64,000 nucleotides of DNA from Nitrospira sp. (GTDB lineage: Bacteria > Nitrospirota > Nitrospiria > Nitrospirales > Nitrospiraceae), in contig JANDJL010000005.1 of NCBI GenBank assembly GCA_024330965.1, positions 93,795 to 157,794 of the forward strand, given 5' to 3'. The notes under the pieces were generated by a model. It ran no database searches. It saw only the letters and a program-made list of their open reading frames with translations, and had not been told where the DNA came from. The stretch's first letter is position 1; the number at the start of each line of letters is the position of its first letter. Made by a program: the position numbers and the translations under genes. This document shows positions 1-9,060 of the stretch, piece after piece.

Positions 1-1112
1 ATGGTTTCCAGGCGGCGAAGCTCTGTAATATCGTGACAGACCAGCACCACGCATGCTTCATTGTCCCGTTCTCCTCCCGCGAATGAAGCTTCGATCTGCA
101 AACACCGCCCTGTCAGCGGGAGAATCAGTTCGGCTTCGTGATGACTTCGAGATCGAAGCGTCTCCTCCACCAACTCGCTCAACTGCCGGTTTCGGAACAA
201 TTCCGCAAACGGACGCCCGCGAGCCTCGGCACGGGAGATGCCAAAGATGCGCTCCAACGCGGGGTTCATTTGCAACACATAGCCTCGGCGATCCAAGACC
301 ATCACGCCTTCGATCATGGATGTCAGCACGGCCAGCAGTTGCGCCCGATCTTCGGACAATTCGGCGAACTGGGTCTGCATTCGGTCGGCTATCTGATTGA
401 GAGTGTCGGCCAGTAGGCCGACGTCGTCGTGCTCGGCGTTCTTTGCGAGAACGGCGAAGTTTCCCGAGGCCAGACGGCGGGCGGCCCGTGCTACGGCTGA
501 AAATGGGTGAGTCAGGCTGCGGACAAGCCACACATTAAACGCCGCGACCGCCAAGAAGACAAGCCCCAGCGTGAGGACGACGGTCTGTTTTGTGCGATTG
601 ATGTCTCGGTCCATCTGTGTCGTCGCGATCCCGACGCGCACAACGATCGGGTTGTGAAGGCCGGTGGATGTTGTCGTCGCGGCTCGATAAAAGGTGCGAT
701 CACCAGTTATCTCGTCGATTCTGATATCCTGGCCCTGTCCCGCGGAGAGGGCGTGTCGGACTTCCGGCTTGTTTGCTTGATTCTCAGGAGAGGACGGGGT
801 GTCGCCCTGGATGGCGCTGTCGGCAATGACGGTGCCGTCAGAGGTGATGAGTGTGACACGGGCGGAGGCCCGGGTGCCAAGCTCGTGAGCGATGGTTTGG
901 AGGTGTGAGGGTGAGGGAAGGTGGTCTGGCGATGCAAACAGGGTGGATAGGTTGTATTCGACGAACTTGACGGTGGTTTCCAAGACGGTGTTTTGCTGGA
1001 AGAGGTGCTGCCGATCCAATGACCGGATGATGAAGATTCCTGCTATGAGGAAAAGACAGGCCGTTGCGAAAACCACAACGCATGCCAGTTTCCATCTGGT
1101 CGGGAGCTTCAT
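1..1112 (-). CDS. Sensor histidine kinase, PhoR-like, N-terminal part only (cut by window edge)
   Basis: Read on the complement from an ATG at 1112, the frame stays open to base 1 (about 370 residues). It has a membrane helix at about residues 9-29, a sensor region of about 155 residues, a second helix at about 185-205, a HAMP linker and a PAS domain with the phrase MIEGVMVLDRRG, ending in a typical PAS closing motif (HDITELRRLE). The dimerisation and ATPase domains would lie beyond the left edge. No clear ribosome site precedes the ATG; the upstream bases are pyrimidine-rich, so the start is uncertain. It lies 85 bases downstream of a PhoB-type regulator on the same strand. The input signal cannot be deduced. 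Visible frame and domains are seen; membership of the PhoR class is inferred from domain order and the neighbour. Confidence 0.82.
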   Translation of the reverse strand, partial: MKLPTRWKLACVVVFATACLFLIAGIFIIRSLDRQHLFQQNTVLETTVKFVEYNLSTLFASPDHLPSPSHLQTIAHELGTRASARVTLITSDGTVIADSAIQGDTPSSPENQANKPEVRHALSAGQGQDIRIDEITGDRTFYRAATTTSTGLHNPIVVRVGIATTQMDRDINRTKQTVVLTLGLVFLAVAAFNVWLVRSLTHPFSAVARAARRLASGNFAVLAKNAEHDDVGLLADTLNQIADRMQTQFAELSEDRAQLLAVLTSMIEGVMVLDRRGYVLQMNPALERIFGISRAEARGRPFAELFRNRQLSELVEETLRSRSHHEAELILPLTGRCLQIEASFAGGERDNEACVVLVCHDITELRRLET

Positions 1113-1197
1113 GGGAAGGGGGAAAAAAAATGAGGCATCAAGAACGAGAAAATGACGGGGTGAAGAGAAGGTAGAGAGTGATCGCGCATCACGCGCA

Positions 1198-1908
1198 TCA
1201 TACGTCTCCCGCAGGATCTTTGAGCTTATACCCCAGCGATTTGACGGATACGATGGCGTCTTCAAGAATGGGTAGTTTCTGCTTGAGTCGCCGGATATGG
1301 ACGTCGACAGTTCGGGTTGTACCGAAGTAATCATATCCCCAGACGGCATTGAGAAGAACATCGCGGGTTAACACCCGACCAGGATGTCGAAGAAGGTGTT
1401 CGAGCAATCCGAACTCCTTGGCTGTCAGCACGACTTCTTCCTGGCCGACCCGTACTTCATGGCGTCCTAAATCCATCGACAAAGGACCGTAGTGGTAATG
1501 GGTGGTTCCGTTGGCTTGTGCCCGTTCTATGCGACGGAAGAGAGCCTTTACGCGGGCTGTCAGTGTCTTGGGGCTGAACGGCTTGGTGACATAGTCGTCG
1601 GCGCCTAGTTCGAGGCCGATGACGGTATCGGATTCTTCCGCTTTGGCCGTCAGCATGATGATGGGCAGCATCGCCGTATCGGAAGCGCCCCGCACGCGCT
1701 TGCAGACCTCGAGGCCGTCCATATCGGGCAACATGAGGTCCAACACGATGAGAGCCGGCTTTTCTTGAGCGATGAGTTTTAGACATTCCGGGCCTGTTGC
1801 AGCGGTGATCACACGAAAGCCCTCCTTTTCCAGGTACAGCTTGACGAGCTGTTGAATGTCTTTTTCATCCTCGACAACGAGGATTTTCTTGGGCGAGGAG
1901 GCTGGCAT
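1198..1908 (-). CDS. OmpR/PhoB-family response regulator
   Basis: A full-length two-domain regulator (236 residues). The receiver domain (about 8-122) carries the acidic pair E13-D14, the phosphoacceptor D57 in VLDLMLPDMDG, and the conserved Lys in the DYVTKPF segment. The C-terminal winged helix (about 135-230) has the OmpR-class phrases LTAKEFGLLEHLLRHPG and VDVHIRRLKQKL. It would bind DNA and act as transcription factor when phosphorylated by the kinase encoded just downstream on the same strand (85 bases apart), probably as one transcript. Phosphate-starvation control is the usual job of this family, but no pst, phoU or pho-box context is visible here, so the regulon is unknown. Confidence 0.92.
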   Translation of the reverse strand: MPASSPKKILVVEDEKDIQQLVKLYLEKEGFRVITAATGPECLKLIAQEKPALIVLDLMLPDMDGLEVCKRVRGASDTAMLPIIMLTAKAEESDTVIGLELGADDYVTKPFSPKTLTARVKALFRRIERAQANGTTHYHYGPLSMDLGRHEVRVGQEEVVLTAKEFGLLEHLLRHPGRVLTRDVLLNAVWGYDYFGTTRTVDVHIRRLKQKLPILEDAIVSVKSLGYKLKDPAGDV

Positions 1909-2526
1909 AGACTGCTTTCAGCCTACGGATGGGCAACGAGGCTGTCAAGGGCTAGGCGAAGAAGTAGGAGCAGCAGGCGGCAGGTGCTTCGCAGGGGACC
2001 AAATCATTTCGTGGTTGCTGAGGTTGAAGTGGAATCGCGAAGCGAGGGCGTCCTGCCTCCTTTAGGACGGTTACTGTGAAGGTGGTGAATCCGTGGAAGG
2101 TGTTTTGGCAGAGACTGGTGAGAGTGGGAAAGCGGTGGTGTTCGGACTGTAGGGAATCTCGTACTGCCGTCTAGCCGATTGATAAATCAAGCGACTTGCA
2201 TGGTTCTCCGCTATCGACATTGTCGTGGAACCCTACAGAGGTTCTGCGCCCCCATTGCGAACGGCCTATTTTGTCCAAATAAAATAGTAGGTTGCGCGTT
2301 GAAGACCGACTGGCATATGCCTTGCTGAACCCTCGCCTGACCCCTGCAAGTTGATGTTTTTCCTCCCTGTAACAGGAAAACGAAACTCGGGGCTGTTACG
2401 CGGAATTTCCACGAACAAACTCGCTCGGTAAACCATGCCTGGGTGAGCTGCATCTGGTGAACGATTGCGCTCGCAGAAGTCGGCGTTGTCTGTGGAGTGT
2501 GTTCAAAGCAGAAGAGGAGTTCAGCC
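1909..2526. other. Intergenic region between divergent genes
   Basis: This 618-base stretch separates the minus-strand regulator gene from the plus-strand secreted protein gene. It has only short overlapping frames on both strands without ribosome sites, and I regard none as a gene. Its one clear signal is the sigma-54-like promoter at 2311-2326. A minus-strand TTGACA lies at 1943-1948, but its -10 (TAGGCT) is poor and only 11 bases from the regulator start. Confidence 0.6.
2311..2326 (+). promoter_or_regulatory. Candidate sigma-54 (RpoN) promoter
   Basis: TGGCAT-N5-TTGCT matches the -24/-12 consensus TGGCAC-N5-TTGCW at all but one of the fixed bases, with exact GG to GC spacing. It lies about 200 bases ahead of the exported BACON-repeat protein on the same strand. 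A sigma-54 promoter needs an enhancer-binding activator; no activator site was identified. Confidence 0.6.
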
Positions 2527-3750
2527 ATGAAGAGCAAGTGGAAGTATGTGATAGCCGGACTTGTGGCATTGTGGGCGGCACCCGCGTGGAGCGCCTCGTT
2601 GACCTGGACCGCCAACACCGAGTCGGATTTGGCCGGCTATCGCGTGTACCGTTGCAGCGTGTCGAACTGTTCGCGGACATCTGGGACCGCTACGCTCCTG
2701 GCGACGCTTGGACGTGTGACCAGCTTCAACATTGGAACTCCGTCCACTACTCAATATTACTTTCTCACGGCGTACGACTATGTCGGGAACGAGTCGCGGG
2801 AGAGTGCGGTGGTTACATACACGCCACCGAGTACCCCACCACGTATTGGGGCCAGTCCGACCAGCTTCTCCTTCGCCGCGACGCAGGGGGGGGCCAATCC
2901 TACCTCGCAGACCCTCACGATCACCAATACAGGCGGTGGGACCCTCAGTTGGACCTTGAGCGAGTCGATCAGTTGGCTGACCTTGAGTCAGACCTCGGGG
3001 AGCGGCAACGCATCCGTCACGCTCAGTGTCACGACTGGAACTCTGCAGGCTGGCATTTATAGTGGCACCATCGTGATCAGCGCCACCGGTGCATCATCGG
3101 TCGTCATTCCCGTAACATTTACCGTGGCGAGTGCTCCCGTACCAGTGATACGGGTCAATCCTACGAGTTTGACCTTTACGGCGATGGAGGGGGCGACTCC
3201 ATCTTCCCAAACCTTCACCGTGACCAATGGTGGCGGTGGCACGTTGCGGTGGAGCATCAGGAACAACCGGGCGTGGATCGCTCACACCCCGCTCGATGGA
3301 ACCGGAAACGTCACGGTTACGGTCGGAGTGGTGACCACTGGGTTGTTACCCGGAACCTACACGGGATCGATCTCAGTGGCAGCGGAAGGGGCGAGCACAG
3401 TCTCGCTCCCAGTCACGCTTTCGATTGTGCCTAGATCCTCTTCGCCTATTATCAGTGTCAGTCCGACAAGCCTTTCATTTACGGCAAGGGTTGGTGGGGC
3501 GAATCCCTCAACGAGGGCATTGGGGATCTCGAACGTGGGAGGAGGAACGTTGACGTGGCGTGCCAGACACAATTGCAACGGCAATTGGTTCTGGCATAGC
3601 CCCACTGACGGGAGTGGCAATGCCACCATCACAACGGGAGTTGTGACCGCGGGCCTGTTGGCGGGGACCTATACCTGCCACCTATCGGTGGCAACGCCTG
3701 ATCTGTCTTCTGTGGTCATCGTGCCGATTACATTGACGATGACTCCTTAA
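2527..3750 (+). CDS. Secreted protein with Fn3-like domain and three BACON-type repeats
   Basis: 407 residues. A signal peptide occupies residues 1-23 (charged MKSKWK, hydrophobic core, cut near WSA). A fibronectin-III-like domain follows at about 25-100 (phrases SDLAGYRVYR and YYFLTAYDYVGNES). Three repeats of about 95 residues come next at about 107-200, 207-301 and 308-405, each beginning with a P(T)SLxFxA segment and containing a GGGTLxW turn, as in BACON immunoglobulin-like domains. The ATG at 2527 was chosen over an earlier in-frame one because GAGGAG precedes it and the signal peptide starts there. Such domains usually bind carbohydrate or act as spacers in surface proteins. There is no catalytic domain or sorting motif. 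A candidate sigma-54 promoter upstream suggests regulated expression. Confidence 0.85.
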   Translation: MKSKWKYVIAGLVALWAAPAWSASLTWTANTESDLAGYRVYRCSVSNCSRTSGTATLLATLGRVTSFNIGTPSTTQYYFLTAYDYVGNESRESAVVTYTPPSTPPRIGASPTSFSFAATQGGANPTSQTLTITNTGGGTLSWTLSESISWLTLSQTSGSGNASVTLSVTTGTLQAGIYSGTIVISATGASSVVIPVTFTVASAPVPVIRVNPTSLTFTAMEGATPSSQTFTVTNGGGGTLRWSIRNNRAWIAHTPLDGTGNVTVTVGVVTTGLLPGTYTGSISVAAEGASTVSLPVTLSIVPRSSSPIISVSPTSLSFTARVGGANPSTRALGISNVGGGTLTWRARHNCNGNWFWHSPTDGSGNATITTGVVTAGLLAGTYTCHLSVATPDLSSVVIVPITLTMTP

Positions 3751-3781
3751 CTGGAACAACGGCCTGAGGACGGGAGGCTTC

Positions 3782-3982
3782 ATGGCCATTTTCGTCCTCT
3801 GGCTGATAATAATAGGATTGAGGCGGTTCTGCAGGCGTTCATTTCTTTCGGAGTTGGTCGCGGGATCCTTCGAGTGCGACTCCCGGCTGTGTCGAAGAGG
3901 TTCGTCTGCAACAGCATCGAGCTGGTTGACGATGCCTGGCTATCTGACGTATCGTGGGCGGGCGGTACGGGATACAGAATAG
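3782..3982 (+). CDS. Possible small membrane protein (doubtful)
   Basis: A 66-codon frame starts 31 bases after the BACON gene. Its ATG is preceded by GGGAGG at a workable distance, and the first 14 residues form a hydrophobic helix followed by arginines. The rest looks like random translation and there is no recognisable family. It may equally be noncoding leader of ispH. Reported because of the ribosome site only. Confidence 0.2.
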   Translation: MAIFVLWLIIIGLRRFCRRSFLSELVAGSFECDSRLCRRGSSATASSWLTMPGYLTYRGRAVRDTE

Positions 3983-4033
3983 AAGTAGGGTAATCCTGTC
4001 GATCCTAGCCCTAGCCGAAGGAGCGATCTCCTC

Positions 4034-5011
4034 ATGAAAATCTATCTTGCCAATCCCCGCGGGTTTTGCGCCGGTGTCGATCGGGCGATCGACATTGTGG
4101 ACCTGTCCCTTAAAAAGTACGGCGCTCCCATTTATGTGCGTCACGAGATCGTCCATAGCCGTCACGTTGTGAATTCGCTCCGGCAAAAGGGTGCCGTGTT
4201 CGTGGAAGAGTTAAACGAGGTTCCCGAAGGGTCGGTGGTGATCTTCAGCGCGCACGGCGTGGCCAAGGCTGTGTGGGAGGAAGCGCGTCAACGCCGTCTC
4301 CACGTGATCGATGCCACGTGCCCGCTGGTAATCAAGGTCCACAACGAAGTCAACCGTGATTATGCTCAAGGGTATGAGCTGATCCTCATCGGCCATGCGG
4401 GCCATCCGGAAGTGATCGGGACGTTGGGGCAGATTCCTGACAAGTTCCACCTGGTGTCTTCTGTGGAAGATGTCGAGGCGTTGCAGGTCGACAATACCGC
4501 GAATTTGTCCTACGTGACGCAGACCACATTAAGCGTGGATGAATGTCGGGATATCGTCACCGCGCTGCACCGGCGGTTTCCAAACATCAAGGGGCCCCAT
4601 CAAGAAGACATCTGTTACGCGACGCAGAACCGCCAAAATGCGGTCAAGGAACTGTCTCGCCTCGTGGACGTTATTTTGGTCATTGGATCGCCGAACAGCT
4701 CGAACTCCAATCGCTTGCGGGAATTGGGCGAACGTTGCGGGATTCCGTCCTACCTGATCGATTCGGCCAACGATATTGATCCGACCTGGCTTGAAGGGGC
4801 CAGGGCCGTCGGTATCACCGCTGGCGCTTCCGCTCCGGAGGTGTTGGTAACAGAAGTGGTCGCCTTCCTTCAGTCGAACGGCCCCTCGGAGGTCGAGGAA
4901 CTGACCGTGATTGAGGAAGACGTCGAGTTTCTCTTGCCGAAAGAATTGGTTCAAATCGAATCGCCCAGCCAACAGTCCACGAAGACCGCGACCGGTGTCG
5001 GGGCCGGGTGA
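4034..5011 (+). CDS. ispH: 4-hydroxy-3-methylbut-2-enyl diphosphate reductase
   Basis: Last enzyme of the MEP pathway, reducing HMBPP to IPP and DMAPP in the cytoplasm with an iron-sulfur cluster. The 325 residues carry the three cluster cysteines C12 (NPRGFCAGV), C96 (DATCPL) and C194 ([10 protein letters not shown]). The substrate-site residues H41, H74 (SAHGV), H124 and E126 (GHPEV) are also present. The length matches the family apart from a C-terminal tail of about 30 residues. GAAGGAG precedes the ATG. It stands alone between an intergenic region and smc; the partner genes dxs and ispG are 12-14 kb downstream. Confidence 0.97.
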   Translation: MKIYLANPRGFCAGVDRAIDIVDLSLKKYGAPIYVRHEIVHSRHVVNSLRQKGAVFVEELNEVPEGSVVIFSAHGVAKAVWEEARQRRLHVIDATCPLVIKVHNEVNRDYAQGYELILIGHAGHPEVIGTLGQIPDKFHLVSSVEDVEALQVDNTANLSYVTQTTLSVDECRDIVTALHRRFPNIKGPHQEDICYATQNRQNAVKELSRLVDVILVIGSPNSSNSNRLRELGERCGIPSYLIDSANDIDPTWLEGARAVGITAGASAPEVLVTEVVAFLQSNGPSEVEELTVIEEDVEFLLPKELVQIESPSQQSTKTATGVGAG

Positions 5012-5024
5012 TTGAGCCACTCCC

Positions 5025-5040
5025 CCGCAACATCTTGCGG
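5025..5040 (+). terminator. Weak hairpin after ispH
   Basis: CCGCAA-CATC-TTGCGG forms a 6-bp stem with a 4-base loop 14 bases after the ispH stop, followed within a few bases by a T-rich stretch. It could be a weak intrinsic terminator separating ispH from smc. Confidence 0.35.
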
Positions 5041-5078
5041 TGCTCTTATTTTCTCCCCACAATGGGTGGTCGTTCTTT

Positions 5079-5107
5079 TTGATTTCCGCGGATTCGTATG
5101 TTACAAA
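5079..5107 (+). promoter_or_regulatory. Candidate sigma-70 promoter for smc
   Basis: TTGATT-N17-TACAAA lies about 70 bases before the smc start. Spacing is ideal and each hexamer matches at 4 of 6 positions. Confidence 0.4.
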
Positions 5108-5178
5108 ACTTCGCTCGATATCATGGGGATTCATGAAGAATGAGGGCCTTCTGTGGCCATGTGTGAAGGGGGAAGTCG

Positions 5179-8100
5179 ATGTATCTCAAGTCCTTGGACA
5201 TGCTGGGCTTTAAATCGTTTGTCGAGGGGAAGATCGAATTTCCAGAGGGCGTCACCGCGGTCGTCGGGCCCAACGGAAGCGGGAAAAGCAATGTCGTCGA
5301 TGCGATCCTCTGGGTCTTGGGCGAACAAAGCACCAAGACGCTCAGGAGCGAAAAGATGGAGGACGTCATTTTCAACGGCACGACGCTCAGAAAGCCGTTG
5401 GGAATGGCCGAAGTCTCCCTAACGATCGGGGGCTTGGATCGGTCATCAATCAAACTCGATGGAAGCACAGGATTGCCCGGCCAATTGACCGAATTCCAGG
5501 AGCTGATGATCACCCGCCGGTTGTATCGGAACGGGGAGAGCGAATACTTCATCAATAAAACCCCTTGCCGGCTCAAAGACATCCGGAGCCTGTTGCTTGA
5601 TACTCGCGCGGGGAGCAAGGGACACACGGTGATCGCTCAGGGTCAGATTGACCAGATTTTGAACGCCTCTCCACGGGATCGGCGCGAGCTGATCGAAGAG
5701 ACCGCCGGCATCGTCCGTTATAAAAAGCAAAAGGCCGAAGCGTTACGGAAACTCGACATAACGCAGCAGAACTTGCTTCGGGTTCGTGACGTGATCGCGG
5801 AGGTGAAAAAACAGCTCAATTCTCTTGAGCGGCAGGCCCGTCAGGCGCGAACGTATCAGGCGTTGCAGCAAGAGGTTCGGGGGTTGGAAGTCGAGTTGCT
5901 GACGAGAGAATTCAGGGCGCTGCAGGCTGGATTGGCGGAGGCGGAGACGGAACTCGCCTCATATGACGCCAAAGAAGCGTCGATCGCGGCGGAGCAGGCT
6001 CGGGTGGCGACGGAACTGGAGCAGATCCGTCTTCAGGCTGTTGCGACGAATGAAGCGATTGATCGGATTCGCCGTGCCTTCTCGGATGTGGAACATCGGC
6101 AGGGGCAGGCTCTGACGGCCTCAGAGGTGGCCAGGAATCGCAGTCAATTATTTGAGCAACAACAGCAGCAAGAGGCGAAGGAATTCGACGACCTTGCGCA
6201 AATCGAAAAAGGCCTGGAAGCCTCGCGCGAGGCGATCGAGGCCTCATTAGCGGCGAGAGAACGGGAGATCAAGGACCGTGAAGCCGTCTGCGCGGAGTTG
6301 GATCAGGAAATGAGCCGTCTTTTGGAACAACGGGCGACGGCGGCGGCCGAGAAGGATTGTGGGCATCAAGAGCTTCTCCGATTGGCTGTGCAAGTGGCGA
6401 ATGCGGAACAGGCGCTGGCCCAGTGGGCTCGGCGTCTGGACGAGGTGGCCGAGCGCGAGACACTGCTGGGAGCGGCCCTGGCCGACGCGCTGACTCAGCG
6501 GGCCGCAGTGAGTGTGCAGCGCGAGTCGCTACGGCTGGAGCAAGGAGAAACGGGCAAGCTGGTGGAGAGTTTGCGTGAACAGCACGAGCTGATTCGAAGA
6601 AATGCGGATCGGGTCACCCAAGAACTCCGGACGCTTGACGAAGTGATTTTACGCCGGTCCGAGGAATCGGCTGCGGTCGATTCTCGGTTGAATGCCTTAC
6701 AGGGACTGGTGCGGGAAGAAATGGGATACGGGCGGGAAGGACGTGATGAGGCGACGGCGTTGAAATCATGCGGCGGTGTGGGGGATGCGCTGGCCGAATG
6801 GCTGACCGTTCCATCAGGACTGGATCGAGCAGTGGAAGCATTTCTGGGCGAACGAGTGCACGGATGGGTGATTGACGAACCGGCGGTCGCGATACGGGCC
6901 GTCGAATTTCTGCAGGAGAAATCACTGGGACGCGGGACGTTCATTCCGAAGCAGCCCCGATGGGAACGGCTGAGTGGGCAGGTCGAGGAGTGGTGGGCGG
7001 CGATGGCAGGACAGCCGGGGGTGTTGGGGCGTGCGGTCGATCTGATTCAGACGGAAGCGAATTTGCTCGTCGCTCGCGATAGCCTGTTCGATCGGGTGGT
7101 CTTTGTGGAATCTCTGCATGACGCCCTGCGGCTTTGGGAACAACGGATGTGGTCGGACCAACGGGGACCCATCCTGGTCACGCGGGCGGGAGAGATTGTG
7201 GATGCTTCGGGAATTATCAGCGGAGGGCGGGCGAGCGGAGATCGTGGGTTGCTGGAGCGGCGTCGGGAAGTCATCGAGTTGCAAAGGGAGCAGACGATCA
7301 TCATAGCGATGCTCGAACGGGACAAACAACGCCGGTTGGAATTACAGGCCGAGGCCGAGGAACTGTCTGCGCAGATGAAGCGGGTCACGGATGATTTGCG
7401 CCGGACCGAGATGCGTGAGCTGGCGTTGCGCAAAGATGACGAGGCGTCGAACCAAGTGTGGGCCGACCTCGATCTTAAGGTGAAAAATATTGAGGCCGAC
7501 ATTTCCAGGAGCAAAGCGGACGGAGAGCGATACGCGGAGGAAAAGAGAGCGATCGAGACCAAGCTTCAACAATGGACGATCGAGAAGGCCGACCGCGAGA
7601 CAACTCTGGTGCGACTGCAGGAGCGGCTGGCTGAGATCGATGGCCGGGGGCGGGGGCTTCAGGAGCGGCTCACCGAGGCGCGACGGTTGTTGGAAGGGCT
7701 GCGAGCCAAACAGGAGCATGAACAAGCTGATTGGACTCGTGTCATCCAACAACAGACGGACCTGAGCCGACGTCGTCAATCGTTGGCCCATCATCTGCAA
7801 GAGTTGGCGCGTGCCATTCAGGACAGTAGGGAGGAGCAGGCAAGACAGGAAGCGATCTTCCAGGAACTCAGTGCATCGGCGGCACGGCTCAGTGCTGATC
7901 TGGCGTCGGTCCAAGAGCGGCAGGCTCAGGAAATGTCCGCTCGTCAGGCGTTGGAGGCCAGCGCGGAGGAGATACGCAGGGAGATGGCAGCGGTGCGCGA
8001 GGCCCGAATGGGAGTCGAGGTGCGTCGGGCTCAGTTGCAGACTCAGTTGAACATGGTAGAAAGCACGTTGTCGGGAACCTATCAATTGGAGGCGCGGACA

Positions 8101-8868
8101 CTGGTCGACAATCGACCGACATCGGACGATCAGCCGGCGTCGGGAGGAGAGGAAGGCGCGGCGCCATCGTCGACATGGAAGTCGGATGACGAGATCAGGG
8201 AGCAGCTTCAGAAATTGCGCGAGCGATTGGATCGGATGGGTCCCATCAATCTGGCAGCCATTCGCGAACATGAGGAGTTGGAGCAACGACATACGTTTCT
8301 CTCAACGCAGGAGCAGGACCTTTCCAATTCAATCGCCTCGCTGAAAGCCATCATTCAACGGATCAATCGGACGACCAACGATCTGTTTGCCTCGACCTTC
8401 GAGGACTTGCAGCAGAAGTTCGGCGAAGTGTTCGGCCAGTTTTTCCCCGGCGGCCGGGCCGAGCTTCGGCTCGTCGAGGAGCCGTCTTCGGAAGATGCCG
8501 GCGAGTCGGGAGATCAAGAGCCTGGAATCGACATCGTCGCGCAGCCGCCCGGGAAGCGTCTCAAAAGCATCGCGATGCTGTCTGGGGGAGAAAAGACGCT
8601 GACGGCGATGGCGCTGTTGTTCGCCAGCTTTCTTATTAGGCCGACGCCGTTTTGTCTGTTGGATGAAATCGACGCGCCGTTGGATGAGGAGAACATCGGC
8701 CGGTTCACCGCGGTGTTGCGGGAATTGTCGCGGAACGCTCAGTTCTTAGTCGTAACTCACAATAAACGAACGATGGCGATCGCCGACTCTCTCTTCGGAG
8801 TCACGATGGAAGAGCCGGGAGTTTCCAAGTTGGTGTCCGTACGGCTGGCCGATCTCCAGCCGACGTAA
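5179..8868 (+). CDS. smc: Chromosome segregation/condensation ATPase SMC
   Basis: A 1229-residue SMC protein of normal length. The N-terminal head has Walker A GPNGSGKSN at residues 30-38. Long heptad-rich coiled coils at about 170-500 and 670-1000 flank a hinge at about 515-660 with the usual glycines (SGGRASGDRG). The C-terminal head has the ABC signature LSGGEKT at about 1134 and Walker B FCLLDEIDAPLDE at about 1158. As a homodimer with ScpA and ScpB it organises and helps segregate the nucleoid. The ATG at 5179 has an AAGGGGGA site; no scpA or scpB is adjacent. Confidence 0.97.
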   Translation: MYLKSLDMLGFKSFVEGKIEFPEGVTAVVGPNGSGKSNVVDAILWVLGEQSTKTLRSEKMEDVIFNGTTLRKPLGMAEVSLTIGGLDRSSIKLDGSTGLPGQLTEFQELMITRRLYRNGESEYFINKTPCRLKDIRSLLLDTRAGSKGHTVIAQGQIDQILNASPRDRRELIEETAGIVRYKKQKAEALRKLDITQQNLLRVRDVIAEVKKQLNSLERQARQARTYQALQQEVRGLEVELLTREFRALQAGLAEAETELASYDAKEASIAAEQARVATELEQIRLQAVATNEAIDRIRRAFSDVEHRQGQALTASEVARNRSQLFEQQQQQEAKEFDDLAQIEKGLEASREAIEASLAAREREIKDREAVCAELDQEMSRLLEQRATAAAEKDCGHQELLRLAVQVANAEQALAQWARRLDEVAERETLLGAALADALTQRAAVSVQRESLRLEQGETGKLVESLREQHELIRRNADRVTQELRTLDEVILRRSEESAAVDSRLNALQGLVREEMGYGREGRDEATALKSCGGVGDALAEWLTVPSGLDRAVEAFLGERVHGWVIDEPAVAIRAVEFLQEKSLGRGTFIPKQPRWERLSGQVEEWWAAMAGQPGVLGRAVDLIQTEANLLVARDSLFDRVVFVESLHDALRLWEQRMWSDQRGPILVTRAGEIVDASGIISGGRASGDRGLLERRREVIELQREQTIIIAMLERDKQRRLELQAEAEELSAQMKRVTDDLRRTEMRELALRKDDEASNQVWADLDLKVKNIEADISRSKADGERYAEEKRAIETKLQQWTIEKADRETTLVRLQERLAEIDGRGRGLQERLTEARRLLEGLRAKQEHEQADWTRVIQQQTDLSRRRQSLAHHLQELARAIQDSREEQARQEAIFQELSASAARLSADLASVQERQAQEMSARQALEASAEEIRREMAAVREARMGVEVRRAQLQTQLNMVESTLSGTYQLEARTLVDNRPTSDDQPASGGEEGAAPSSTWKSDDEIREQLQKLRERLDRMGPINLAAIREHEELEQRHTFLSTQEQDLSNSIASLKAIIQRINRTTNDLFASTFEDLQQKFGEVFGQFFPGGRAELRLVEEPSSEDAGESGDQEPGIDIVAQPPGKRLKSIAMLSGGEKTLTAMALLFASFLIRPTPFCLLDEIDAPLDEENIGRFTAVLRELSRNAQFLVVTHNKRTMAIADSLFGVTMEEPGVSKLVSVRLADLQPT

Positions 8869-8879
8869 TGCGTGAAAAA

Positions 8880-8910
8880 ACCGTGCAAGTAAAGGGCTTT
8901 TTTGCACGGT
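8880..8910. terminator. Perfect inverted repeat after smc
   Basis: Nine-base arms (8880-8888 and 8902-8910, ACCGTGCAA/TTGCACGGT) flank a 13-base loop. The A-run before the left arm becomes a T-tract on the complement, so as an intrinsic terminator it works best for minus-strand transcripts, although it sits right after the plus-strand smc stop. It may act in both directions. Confidence 0.5.
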
Positions 8911-8913
8911 CGC

Positions 8914-8942
8914 TTGACTCCATCAGGGCCGTTTGTTATAAG
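8914..8942 (+). promoter_or_regulatory. Sigma-70 promoter for the hopanoid/Mla block
   Basis: TTGACT-N17-TATAAG immediately follows the smc hairpin and lies about 120 bases before shc. Both hexamers match 5 of 6 consensus bases with ideal spacing. It is the best start point seen for the shc-hpnG-mla run. Confidence 0.7.
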
Positions 8943-9060
8943 CCCCCAGGCGGTTCGGGGTGCACGAAGTATCATCATGTGGGAAGAAGTCGTTTGCCCA
9001 GGGTCTCAGCGTCTAAGGATGCAGTAGGTCCCGTCATACTTCTCGTGCCAGAAAGATCAT

